Shown: positions 35,301 through 42,928 of the stretch, one piece after another | Layout: every line of letters starts with the position of its first letter | Position numbering within the stretch: position 1 is the stretch's first letter | From: JAPUEK01 sp963815355 | GTDB taxonomy: Bacteria; Pseudomonadota; Alphaproteobacteria; Rhodobacterales; Rhodobacteraceae | Assembly (NCBI GenBank): GCA_963815355.1 | Contig: CAWFGJ010000004.1 | Coordinates: forward strand, 62,001 to 126,000 | DNA length: 64,000 bases | Reading direction: 5' to 3' | Notes under the pieces: generated by a model | Database searches by the model: none | Told to the model about the DNA's origin: nothing | The model's input: the letters and a program-made list of their open reading frames with translations, nothing else | Program-made: the position numbers and the translations under genes

Positions 35301-38300
35301 TTGTCTTTGAATTCCAGATGGAACGCCTTCAGACCGGGGACCGCTTCTACTATCTCAGCCGCACCCAAGGCACCAACCTGCTGAACCAGCTTGAACCCAA
35401 CACCTTTACCGATCTCGTGATGCGCAATTCGTCGCTGGGCGACATCTATTCAACCCACCTCAGCGCCAGCTTGTTCATGACGCCGGACAACATCTTCGAA
35501 CTTGATCGCGGGATCGCGCAAACCGACTACAACCCCGACGATCCGACGTCGATTGATCCGATCCACGATGACCCGTTCCTGCAACTGATCGATCCGCGGG
35601 TTGTGCGTGACTATGCGGGGGCCAGTCAGATCGAAGTCAATGGCGTGATGCATGACGTGGGTGGCCTGCTGAAATACAGCGGCGGCGAGCATGTGGTGCT
35701 GGGCGGCACGGAGGGCAACGATACCCTGCTGGGCGACAAAGGCATCGACGCGCTTTGGGGCGACGGGGGGAACGACTACCTGAACGCCGGGATGGAATCC
35801 GATAACGTCTTTGGCGGGGCAGGGGACGACATCATCGAAGATCCCTTCGGTGACGACGTGCTGCGCGGCGAAGAGGGCAACGACGTCATCAGTGCAGGCA
35901 GCGGGCTTGACCTGATCTTTGGCGGCGCTGGCCAAGACTACATCATCCTTGGCATGGACGACAAAGAAGCGTTTGGCGGGGAAGGCAACGACTTCATGCT
36001 GGGCGGCACCGGCAACGAATTCTTGCTGGGTGGTGAAGGCGATGACTGGATCGAAGGCGGCAACGGCTTTGACGTGATCGCCGGTGACAATACGGAGCTC
36101 TTCTTCAACTCCTCCATCGTCGGCCATGACGTGGCATGGGGGCAGCAGAACGATCAGGATTATGACCTTGAATCGGGGGATGATATTGCCCTTTCGGGCC
36201 CCGGCATCCAGCGCTTTGAGGGCATGTTCGGGTTTGACTGGGCCAGCGGAAAGTACGACAGCGCCGGCGTCAAGTTTGACTTCGCCATCCCGATCTTCAC
36301 CACCATCACAGCCGACATTCTGAAAGACCGGTTCGACCAGGTCGAAGCCGCCTCGGGCTGGATCTATGACGACGTGCTGGACGGGGATGACCGGGGGCAT
36401 ATCAACGGCGGCTCTTCCGCGCCGGATTCCGTGCCCACCGAGTTGTTCCGCGACCACTTGCTGACGCAGGAAGGGATCGACCGGATCGCCGGGCTGCATG
36501 AATGGTTTGGCTCCATGGACGGCACCGATGCCCGCCAAACCCTTTTCGGAGGGCCGAGCGCCATACCCGGCTCGGCACCGGTCAGCACCTATCGCGACGG
36601 AAACATCCTCATGGGCGGCGGCGGAAGTGACTTCCTGCGCGGCCGTGGTGGTTACGACCTTCTGGATGGCGATGCCTGGCTGAACGTGCGTATCAAAATC
36701 GTCCACAACGGGGTGACCTATTCGGCGGAATCGCTGTCCACCGACACAACGGTGGCTGGCCCCCATGCCGGTTTGGTATTCAACACCAACCCCGATGGCT
36801 CGACCAACTTTGACAGCCCGGCCTTCGGAGGGCGATCTCTGAACGCGCTGGTGCTCGACGGGACGATCAACCCCGGCAACATGAGCATCATCCGCGAAAT
36901 CCTCTACGACCAAAACCCAGAGAACAGCATCGACACAGCGGTCTTCCAAGGCACCTTCGCGGAATATGAGATCGAAGGCTCGGTTGACCTGAATGGCGAC
37001 GGCGACTTCAACGATGCGGGGGAATTCACCGGCGCTGTGGATGTGGACGGTGACGGCTTTATCTCCGTGCGCGACCGTGACACCGGCACGATCGGTGCAA
37101 CCGTGGACGGTGTGACGCTGTCCAGCCGCGGCGCACTGACCGACGACCGCGACCTGCTCAAGAACATCGAACAGCTGCAATTTGCAGATCGCATCGTGCC
37201 GATTGCCGGGAACAATCAACTTGCGACCGGCACCGTCACCATCAACGATGACACTCCGTTCGGGGGGCTGGTTACGCCCTATGTCGGCCAGGTGCTGACC
37301 GCGACCCTGTCCAACTTCAGCGACGCAGACGGCATTCCGCTTGCACCCAACGGCCTGCCGGTCGGACTGACCTTTGAATGGCAAACCACCGAGATCGGGT
37401 CAAATGCCGGTTGGGCCACCATTCAGACCAGCACGACCTACACGGTGCGATCGGTCGACCCTGGCCATGCCCTGCGTGCGGTCGCCGTGTTCAAGGACAG
37501 CAAAGGCGTGACAGAGCGGATCAATTCCGCCGCCACCGATAACCCGACCGCGGCTTATTCCGTGGCCGAAAACAGCGCCACCGGCACGGTTGTCGGCCTG
37601 CAGATCCCGTTTAGCGTCGATTACGATGCCCAACCGATAAACGGCCAACCACCTGCCGACGTGGATCTGACGACGCTTTATCACGAAATCGATCCGGCCA
37701 ATGACGCGGGCGGGCGGTTCACCGTGATCTCCAATGGGGTCGATTTCAACGGCTTCCCCCGGTATTCACTGGTGGTGGCCCAAGGCGGACCGGGTGCGTT
37801 GAATTATGAGGCCGGGGTGCACACCACGGCAAACCAGTCGCACCAGTTCATCGACAACCAGTATCAGGTGGTGATCAACACTTATGACGCGCCCGGGGGC
37901 ACTTTGGTTGCGGTCCGCCAGTTCACCGTTCTGCTGAATAACGTTGAACCAGAGCTGGTTGCGATTGCGCCGGTTCTTGACCTCAGCGGGTCGTCGAGTG
38001 GCAACGTTCGTGATGATTTCAGCCCCGCAGGCTATGCCGGCAATGATGGCAGTGCGAACTGGGCTGGAAATTGGATCGAGACCAACGACACCGGCAACAA
38101 CGGCGGGGCAGGCGGTGGCGATATCGACGTCAATGGCGGTCGGCTGCGCTTTGGCGAAAGCACCGATGGCAATGAAATCATCACCCGCGGCGTCAATCTT
38201 AGCGGTGCCACTGCGGCCACGCTCAGCTTTGACTGGCAGGAAGATGATCGCGACACGGATGAGGATCTTCTGATCCAAGCGTTTGATGGCTCCACCTGGC

Positions 38301-41092
38301 AAACCATCGCCACGATGGCTGGTTCGGTCGGAAACAGCACAGGCACCCAAACGGTCAACCTGACCGCGGCGCAGATCGGGGCACATTCTGCGATCCGCTT
38401 TGCAACGGTGAACGCATGGGAGAACGGCGAGAACTTCTATGTAGACAACGTGAACATCGCCTTCAGCGGGCCGGGCGCACCGGGCAACAACTATATCGCC
38501 ACCTTTGACGAAGACGGTGCGTCCGTGGCGATATCTTCGGGCGCTATCGTCACTGACGCGGATAGCCCGCTTCTGCTTTCCGCGACGATTACCCTGACCA
38601 ACGCCCAGCCCGGCGATGCGCTGAACGTAGGCGCGCTTCCCGCTGGCATGTCGTCCATCCTTGATACATCGGCCTCGGGCAAGGTAACCCTTTACCTCGT
38701 GGGCATGATGTCAACGGCCGCCTATCAGCAGGCGATCAACGCTGTGCGCTACGTCAGCACCTCGCAGAACCCCAATCCGGTTCCCGGTGCGTCGCCGCGG
38801 GTGATCGAGGTGTCCGTTTATGATGGTCAGGTTGACAGCAACGTCGCCACCACCTCGGTGACGGTCAACGCGATCAACGACGCGCCGAATGCGACGAATG
38901 ACACCATACTGACCAACATTTCCGGGGGCAGCCCGATTGTTGTGCCGGAATGGGCGCTGATGGCCAACGATACCGATCCTGACAGCGCGACGGACATCAC
39001 GGCGGTCGGCGGCGCTAACGGGGTCGGGTCGCTCTCCCTCGCCACCAATGCGGGGTCAGTGACCTTTGTCGATACCACCCCTCTAGGCGGGTCCTTCAGC
39101 TACACGTTAAGCGACGGGTCGCTGACCGATACGGCCACGGCGACCGTGCTGGCCAACAACACTGCAAGCGATACGTTCAGCGCGACTTCCTATTCCAATA
39201 ACAACGGTGCCGCAAATTGGGCCGGAAACTGGACGGAAATCAACGACGGCGGCGGCAACGGCGGTGCCAGCGGCGGCGATATTGACATCAACAACAACCG
39301 ACTGCGCTTTGGCAGCGGCACCGACGGTGACGAGTCGATCTCTCGTGCCATCGACCTGACCGGTGCCACGGCCGCAACGCTCAGCTTTAACTGGGAAGAA
39401 GACGACCGCGACGCCGGCGAGGACGTCATTGTTCAAGCCTTCAACGGCACGACCTGGGACACCATCGGGACCATGGCGGGCAGCGCCAACAACGGCACCG
39501 GCACCTTTACAGCGACGCTTACAACCGCACAGATCGGCGCCCATTCGGCCATCCGCTTTGCGACGGCTGGAAGCTGGGGGGCTGGGGAAAACTTCTACGT
39601 CGACAATGTCAGCATCGCCTTCACGCGTCCGGGTCTTTTCGGGTTGGCGGGCAACCAGATCCTTGTCGGCGACGGTTTGGGAACCATGCTGGGCGGGGGG
39701 CTCGGCAATGACATTGTCCTTGCCGGTGGCGGAGACGATTCAATTGGCTGGAATGCAAACTCCGGCGTCCATGACGGGCACGACTTTGTGGATGGTGGCA
39801 CTGGCACGGACACCTTCACAATCTACGGCAACGACGAAGACGAGACCTACCGTGTCTTCTCACTTGCCGCAGCCTTGGCAGCCGGTCTGACCAACTTCAG
39901 GGCGGACGCCGAAATCGTTATCACGCGGAATATTGCAGGTGCAGCCGCGACCAACGCCGATATCGTCGCTGAACTGGACAGCATCGAAGAAATCGTGATC
40001 AACACCGGCGCGGGCACGGATGTGGTAAGCGTTCATGGCGATTTCACGCCCACCAGCCTGTTCTACAACACGATCCGCGTGAATGGGACCGACGGCGACG
40101 CGGTGGACCTGAACAGCCTTCAATCCGCACATCGTGTGCTGCTTGATACCGGTGACGGGCCGCAACAGGCCGTAAACCCCAACTTTGCACCTGTGCCCTC
40201 TGGTGGCGGCGCAAGCTTGGGCGGGGGCGGGACGGAAGCGCCTTCGACCGGTTCGCCGCAAGGCTCCTCCACTTCGGACGTGGCTTTGGGGAACGCTGAG
40301 GACGAGGTTTTGATCGGCACCGATGCCGCCGACACGATCCTTGGGCGCGGCGGGAATGACACTGTCTTTGGCGGCGCCGGAAACGACAACGTCATGGGCG
40401 GAAGCGGCGAGGACATGCTGTTCGGGGATAACGGGGCTGACCGCATCTTTGGCAACGAAGGGTCCGACTTTATCAGCGGCGGTCAGGGCAATGATCTGGT
40501 GTTCGGTGGCACAGGCGATGACCGTTTCGTAGCTGAAGCCGGCGACGGCAACGATAGCTACTACGGCAACCAACCGGGCCAATCCGGAGGCGTCGACACC
40601 TTGGACATGTCGGCAATCACGGCCAACATCAGCGCCAATCTTGGCGGGGGTCTGATGGGCCGGGGGGCGGTCTACAGCAGCGAAACCGGAAGCGACACGC
40701 TCTGGAACGTGTCCAACATCATCACCGGGGCTGGGGATGACGTCATCATCGCAAACAACGCGGTCAATATTATTGATGGCGGTAGCGGCAATGACATCTT
40801 CCGCTTCGAAAGCGCCAGCGCGGCCAACGGTGATACGATCGCTACCTTCCAACCCGGCGATAAGATCGACCTGAGCGGCATGGATGCGAACACTGATCTT
40901 GCCGGTGCCCAGACCTTCACCCTCGTGACAGGCGCCTTCAGCGGGTCTGGTCAGTTGATGGTCTCGCAAGAAACGCAGGGAGGCGAAATGGTCACGATTG
41001 TGACGGGCAATCTTGGCGGCGGGGCAGAGGCCGATTTCCGGCTTAGCATCAACGGCGCGCATAGCCTCACCGCAACGGACTTCGTTCTTTGA
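32303..41092 (+). CDS. Giant secreted animal-type heme peroxidase with RTX repeats
   Basis: 2929 residues from the ATG at 32303 (GGGGGAGA upstream; an in-frame TTG 24 codons earlier lacks one). There is no signal peptide. After an Ala-rich N-terminus, the peroxidase domain (about 380-1110) has the distal His394 in GQFFDHG, Arg650 and Glu653 in GDGRGNENIA (heme-pocket Arg and heme-ester Glu of mammalian peroxidases), HSEHNRL, the proximal His772 in YRFGHSML, and INIARGRETGIP at 856. RTX blocks lie at about 1134-1265 and 2663-2745, with Ig/cadherin-like regions and a duplicated 155-residue module between. The DFVL end resembles a type I secretion signal. Relatives include Mn(II)-oxidising MopA-type peroxidases of marine alphaproteobacteria; the substrate here is inferred only. 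Confidence 0.9.
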   Translation: MATSFRVNEADLTFILRQIKIAEAHSGGISLTQAIQNEFGLSPSDANLVPFGLRTVDGSLNNLAPGQENFGAAGQPFPRLLDPQFLNDTDGDQIDLDGPGGMPPVQQGDYGQPSNVIDADPRTISNLIVNQTVDNPAALYAALKLAGITGIAATAAVAAIQSAHGAHQNAQTALIVAQAQYDAALSDVYAGPSLLADLSADLATTAQAMISALGASFFVGATVDATDMTNLGNAVAAAEAASIAAQDVVASLAGLPEEATAQAIATNSASLLASLQLLQANTTLGEPVDFGEEIAAVFAANGAASGLVSDTTALTGTLAGMISGAIDLPTATANLAAATAAVATTHANYTGVLESNGVVVGADGGVEIPNLSPDIGLSPSFNAWMTFFGQFFDHGLDLVTKSGNGTVYIPLEPDDPLITHGPDGIAGSGDEVPPHLAFMAVTRAAVDANGNAENTTTPFVDQNQTYTSHPSHQVFLRAFTRVDIGDGNGMVTRATGGLLDGGTGVGSLHGAPANWGEVKDQAQSMLGIKLNDFDVHSAPLLLTDAYGEFIPGAHGYAQLVMQPDANHSGVWLQEGNPDGSVTTAGAYTTGHAFLNDIAHHAAPGMYDSDGDHIPDAQQVADSDPGVGDDHNGATYDDEMLNAHFITGDGRGNENIALTTVHSVFHSEHNRLLEANKATILESAADGDLSFLNEWLLVDVATVPTDLSTLIWDGERLFQASRFVTEMQYQHLVFEEFARRIQPAVDPFVFTHSPDVDAAIVAEFAHTVYRFGHSMLTDTVDRLDNGLNPVNGDSDQVTLIEAFLNPQMFMASGANLDEVIGNIVRGTTRDIGNEMDEFVVPALQSNLLGLPLDLAAINIARGRETGIPSLNEARAQFYEDYGLADLKPYTSWLDFAQHIKNPASIINFIAAYGTHPLITGEATLEGMRGAAMALVTGVDQTLSDGRVIAATTAQDRAAFLNATGAYATPALGGMNNIDFWIGGLAEELNEFGGMLGSTFNLVFEFQMERLQTGDRFYYLSRTQGTNLLNQLEPNTFTDLVMRNSSLGDIYSTHLSASLFMTPDNIFELDRGIAQTDYNPDDPTSIDPIHDDPFLQLIDPRVVRDYAGASQIEVNGVMHDVGGLLKYSGGEHVVLGGTEGNDTLLGDKGIDALWGDGGNDYLNAGMESDNVFGGAGDDIIEDPFGDDVLRGEEGNDVISAGSGLDLIFGGAGQDYIILGMDDKEAFGGEGNDFMLGGTGNEFLLGGEGDDWIEGGNGFDVIAGDNTELFFNSSIVGHDVAWGQQNDQDYDLESGDDIALSGPGIQRFEGMFGFDWASGKYDSAGVKFDFAIPIFTTITADILKDRFDQVEAASGWIYDDVLDGDDRGHINGGSSAPDSVPTELFRDHLLTQEGIDRIAGLHEWFGSMDGTDARQTLFGGPSAIPGSAPVSTYRDGNILMGGGGSDFLRGRGGYDLLDGDAWLNVRIKIVHNGVTYSAESLSTDTTVAGPHAGLVFNTNPDGSTNFDSPAFGGRSLNALVLDGTINPGNMSIIREILYDQNPENSIDTAVFQGTFAEYEIEGSVDLNGDGDFNDAGEFTGAVDVDGDGFISVRDRDTGTIGATVDGVTLSSRGALTDDRDLLKNIEQLQFADRIVPIAGNNQLATGTVTINDDTPFGGLVTPYVGQVLTATLSNFSDADGIPLAPNGLPVGLTFEWQTTEIGSNAGWATIQTSTTYTVRSVDPGHALRAVAVFKDSKGVTERINSAATDNPTAAYSVAENSATGTVVGLQIPFSVDYDAQPINGQPPADVDLTTLYHEIDPANDAGGRFTVISNGVDFNGFPRYSLVVAQGGPGALNYEAGVHTTANQSHQFIDNQYQVVINTYDAPGGTLVAVRQFTVLLNNVEPELVAIAPVLDLSGSSSGNVRDDFSPAGYAGNDGSANWAGNWIETNDTGNNGGAGGGDIDVNGGRLRFGESTDGNEIITRGVNLSGATAATLSFDWQEDDRDTDEDLLIQAFDGSTWQTIATMAGSVGNSTGTQTVNLTAAQIGAHSAIRFATVNAWENGENFYVDNVNIAFSGPGAPGNNYIATFDEDGASVAISSGAIVTDADSPLLLSATITLTNAQPGDALNVGALPAGMSSILDTSASGKVTLYLVGMMSTAAYQQAINAVRYVSTSQNPNPVPGASPRVIEVSVYDGQVDSNVATTSVTVNAINDAPNATNDTILTNISGGSPIVVPEWALMANDTDPDSATDITAVGGANGVGSLSLATNAGSVTFVDTTPLGGSFSYTLSDGSLTDTATATVLANNTASDTFSATSYSNNNGAANWAGNWTEINDGGGNGGASGGDIDINNNRLRFGSGTDGDESISRAIDLTGATAATLSFNWEEDDRDAGEDVIVQAFNGTTWDTIGTMAGSANNGTGTFTATLTTAQIGAHSAIRFATAGSWGAGENFYVDNVSIAFTRPGLFGLAGNQILVGDGLGTMLGGGLGNDIVLAGGGDDSIGWNANSGVHDGHDFVDGGTGTDTFTIYGNDEDETYRVFSLAAALAAGLTNFRADAEIVITRNIAGAAATNADIVAELDSIEEIVINTGAGTDVVSVHGDFTPTSLFYNTIRVNGTDGDAVDLNSLQSAHRVLLDTGDGPQQAVNPNFAPVPSGGGASLGGGGTEAPSTGSPQGSSTSDVALGNAEDEVLIGTDAADTILGRGGNDTVFGGAGNDNVMGGSGEDMLFGDNGADRIFGNEGSDFISGGQGNDLVFGGTGDDRFVAEAGDGNDSYYGNQPGQSGGVDTLDMSAITANISANLGGGLMGRGAVYSSETGSDTLWNVSNIITGAGDDVIIANNAVNIIDGGSGNDIFRFESASAANGDTIATFQPGDKIDLSGMDANTDLAGAQTFTLVTGAFSGSGQLMVSQETQGGEMVTIVTGNLGGGAEADFRLSINGAHSLTATDFVL
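35704..36095 (+). repeat. First RTX (GGxGxDxxx) calcium-binding block
   Basis: Protein residues about 1134-1265 repeat GGxGNDxLxG units (GTEGNDTLLGDKG, GGAGDDIIEDP, GGEGNDFMLGG, GGEGDDWIEGG). It follows the peroxidase domain directly, unlike the usual C-terminal placement. Confidence 0.85.
38011..38468 (+). repeat. Internal duplicated module, copy 1
   Basis: Encodes about 152 residues, with landmarks NWAGNW, DIDVNGGRLRFG, GATAATLSFDW, IGAHSAIRFAT and ENFYVDNVNIAF. It closely matches copy 2 at 39169-39630 in order and spacing; likely an adhesin-type beta-sandwich. Confidence 0.85.
39169..39630 (+). repeat. Internal duplicated module, copy 2
   Basis: Encodes the second copy, with NWAGNW, DIDINNNRLRFG, GATAATLSFNW, IGAHSAIRFAT and ENFYVDNVSIAF. 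The two copies are separated by about 700 bases of cadherin/VCBS-like sequence containing VNAINDAPNATND. Confidence 0.85.
40291..40540 (+). repeat. Second RTX calcium-binding block
   Basis: Residues about 2663-2745 contain regular nonapeptides (GRGGNDTVFGGAGNDNVMGG, GNEGSDFISGGQGNDLVFGG). These would fold on Ca2+ outside the cell and lie about 185 residues before the C-terminal secretion signal. Confidence 0.88.
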
Positions 41093-41103
41093 GCAGAGCA
41101 TTG

Positions 41104-41135
41104 GGCGGGTCCGGACAACCGGACCCGCCAGCGCA
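41104..41135 (+). terminator. Intercistronic hairpin between peroxidase and exporter genes
   Basis: A perfect 11-bp stem GGCGGGTCCGG/CCGGACCCGCC with loop ACAA (41104-41129), followed after five bases by TTTT. It lies 11 bases after the peroxidase stop and about 30 before the exporter start, so it probably attenuates transcription into the secretion genes or stabilises the upstream message. Confidence 0.8.
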
Positions 41136-41164
41136 TTTTCGCTTCATCCCAATGAGGTGCTTTC

Positions 41165-42928
41165 GTGAAATCCAAAGACCAAATCAACGCCGCCAAGCGC
41201 AAGCAGCTTGAAAACCTTACTCAAGGCTTCCGTGTTATCTTCGTTTTTCTGTTCTGCATGTCGGGGATTATCAACATCCTTGCGCTGACCGGGGCGTTCT
41301 ACATGCTCCAGATCTATGATCGCGCGCTGGGCAGTGCCAGCATCCCGACCCTTCTGGCACTTTCCGGTCTGGCCATTGTGCTTTACCTTTTTCAGGGCCT
41401 GTTCGACATTCTGCGGGCGCAGATCCTGATCCGGATCGGGGCGCGACTTGACCGAAAGATTGCGCCGCTCGCGCATCAGGTCGCCATCGACATGCCTCGG
41501 TTCGGATTCTCAACCGCCGAGTCGCTGGAGCGGGGCCGCGATGTCGACACTGTGCGCGGATTTCTTGGCAGCCCCGGGCCGGTCGCCTTGTTCGACCTTC
41601 CGTGGATGCCGGTCTTTCTTGTCTTCGTCTATTTCCTGCACCCGCTTCTGGGCGCGCTGACCCTTGGTGGTGCCTTTGTGCTGACGGTTATCGCGATCGT
41701 CACCGAATTGCTGACGCGCCAGCTTAGCGCGGCAACCTATCAGGCGGTTATCGCACGGAACGCGATCGCTGACGCGAATGCCCGCAACGCCGATGTTCTC
41801 AAGGCGATGGGCTTTATGGGGCGCGCCGTGCGCCGATTTAACGCCGCCAACGACGACCACCTGGAACTGCATACCCGCACAAATGATATTTCAGGCACCC
41901 TTGGTGCCTTGTCACGCGTCCTGCGGATGATCCTGCAATCGGCGGTGCTGGGCCTTGGTGCTTATCTGACCATCTTAGGCGACTTGTCGGCGGGCGCGAT
42001 CATCGCGGCCTCCGTTGCCGCCGGGCGGGCGCTTGCCCCAATCGACATGGCGATTGGCAACTGGAAACATGTCGTCTCGGCGCGCACCGCCTTTTCCCGG
42101 CTTAAGGAAACGGTTGTCGTTCTGGCTTCGGTCAAGGCTCCGATGCCGCTTCCAACGCCGCAAATTGGCCTGCAGGTCGATGCCATTACGGTCGCTGCAC
42201 CGGGAACCGGCAGGGTGATCCTGTCCGATGTGTCGTTCAGCCTGAAGGCGGGGGAGGCCCTGGGGATCATCGGACCAAGCGGGGGCGGCAAGACCACGCT
42301 GGTCCGCGCACTGACCGGAATATGGCCAACACTGCGGGGCAGTGTCCGGCTTGACAGCGCCGAGCTGACCCAATGGGACAGCGACGCCTTGGGGGGTCAC
42401 ATTGGTTATCTGCCGCAGGATGTCGCGCTGATGGATGCGACCGTGCGCGAAAACATTTCGCGGTTTGACGAAGCTGCGACGCCTGAAAGCGTTGTCGCGG
42501 CGGCAAAGGCGGCGGGCGTTCACGAAATGATCGTGGCAATGCCAGACGGTTATGAAACGCAGGTCGGGGCGTCGGGTATGGCGCTGTCCGGTGGGCAGCG
42601 GCAGCGATTGGGTCTGGCGCGGGCGCTGTTCGGTGACCCGTTCCTTGTCGTGCTTGATGAGCCGAACTCAAACCTTGATGCCGAAGGGGAAGAAGCACTG
42701 ACGCGCGCCATTAAAGCCGTTCGCGCGCGCGGCGGCATTCCTGTGGTCATCGCCCACCGTCCCAGCGCACTGGCTGCGATTGATCTTGTGGCGGTTATCC
42801 AGAACGGCCGCATCACGGCCTTCGGACCAAAGGGAGATGTCATTGGGCCCAAGTCGGCCCCTGAACCCTCACCCTCTGTAATACCCGTTTTGAAAAAGCG
42901 TTTGCGTCCAATGGGGGAAGTCTCATGA
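41165..42928 (+). CDS. Type I secretion ABC transporter/ATPase (PrtD family)
   Basis: 587 residues from a GTG at 41165 with GAGGTG upstream. Membrane domain of about six helices, then Walker A GPSGGGKTTL (about 370), signature LSGGQRQRLGLARAL (about 474) and Walker B FLVVLDEPNSNLD (about 493). No N-terminal C39 peptidase domain, which places it with PrtD/AprD-type exporters of RTX proteins. It would energise export of the peroxidase and perhaps of the next RTX protein, through the HlyD-type adaptor at 44660. The stop overlaps the next start in ATGA. Confidence 0.93.
   Translation: MKSKDQINAAKRKQLENLTQGFRVIFVFLFCMSGIINILALTGAFYMLQIYDRALGSASIPTLLALSGLAIVLYLFQGLFDILRAQILIRIGARLDRKIAPLAHQVAIDMPRFGFSTAESLERGRDVDTVRGFLGSPGPVALFDLPWMPVFLVFVYFLHPLLGALTLGGAFVLTVIAIVTELLTRQLSAATYQAVIARNAIADANARNADVLKAMGFMGRAVRRFNAANDDHLELHTRTNDISGTLGALSRVLRMILQSAVLGLGAYLTILGDLSAGAIIAASVAAGRALAPIDMAIGNWKHVVSARTAFSRLKETVVVLASVKAPMPLPTPQIGLQVDAITVAAPGTGRVILSDVSFSLKAGEALGIIGPSGGGKTTLVRALTGIWPTLRGSVRLDSAELTQWDSDALGGHIGYLPQDVALMDATVRENISRFDEAATPESVVAAAKAAGVHEMIVAMPDGYETQVGASGMALSGGQRQRLGLARALFGDPFLVVLDEPNSNLDAEGEEALTRAIKAVRARGGIPVVIAHRPSALAAIDLVAVIQNGRITAFGPKGDVIGPKSAPEPSPSVIPVLKKRLRPMGEVS

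Noticed and set aside
35450..37384. A 644-codon open frame on the minus strand inside the peroxidase gene
   Set aside because: It is antisense to conserved RTX and peroxidase-associated sequence, has no start signal and no domain; long antisense frames are normal in GC-rich coding DNA.
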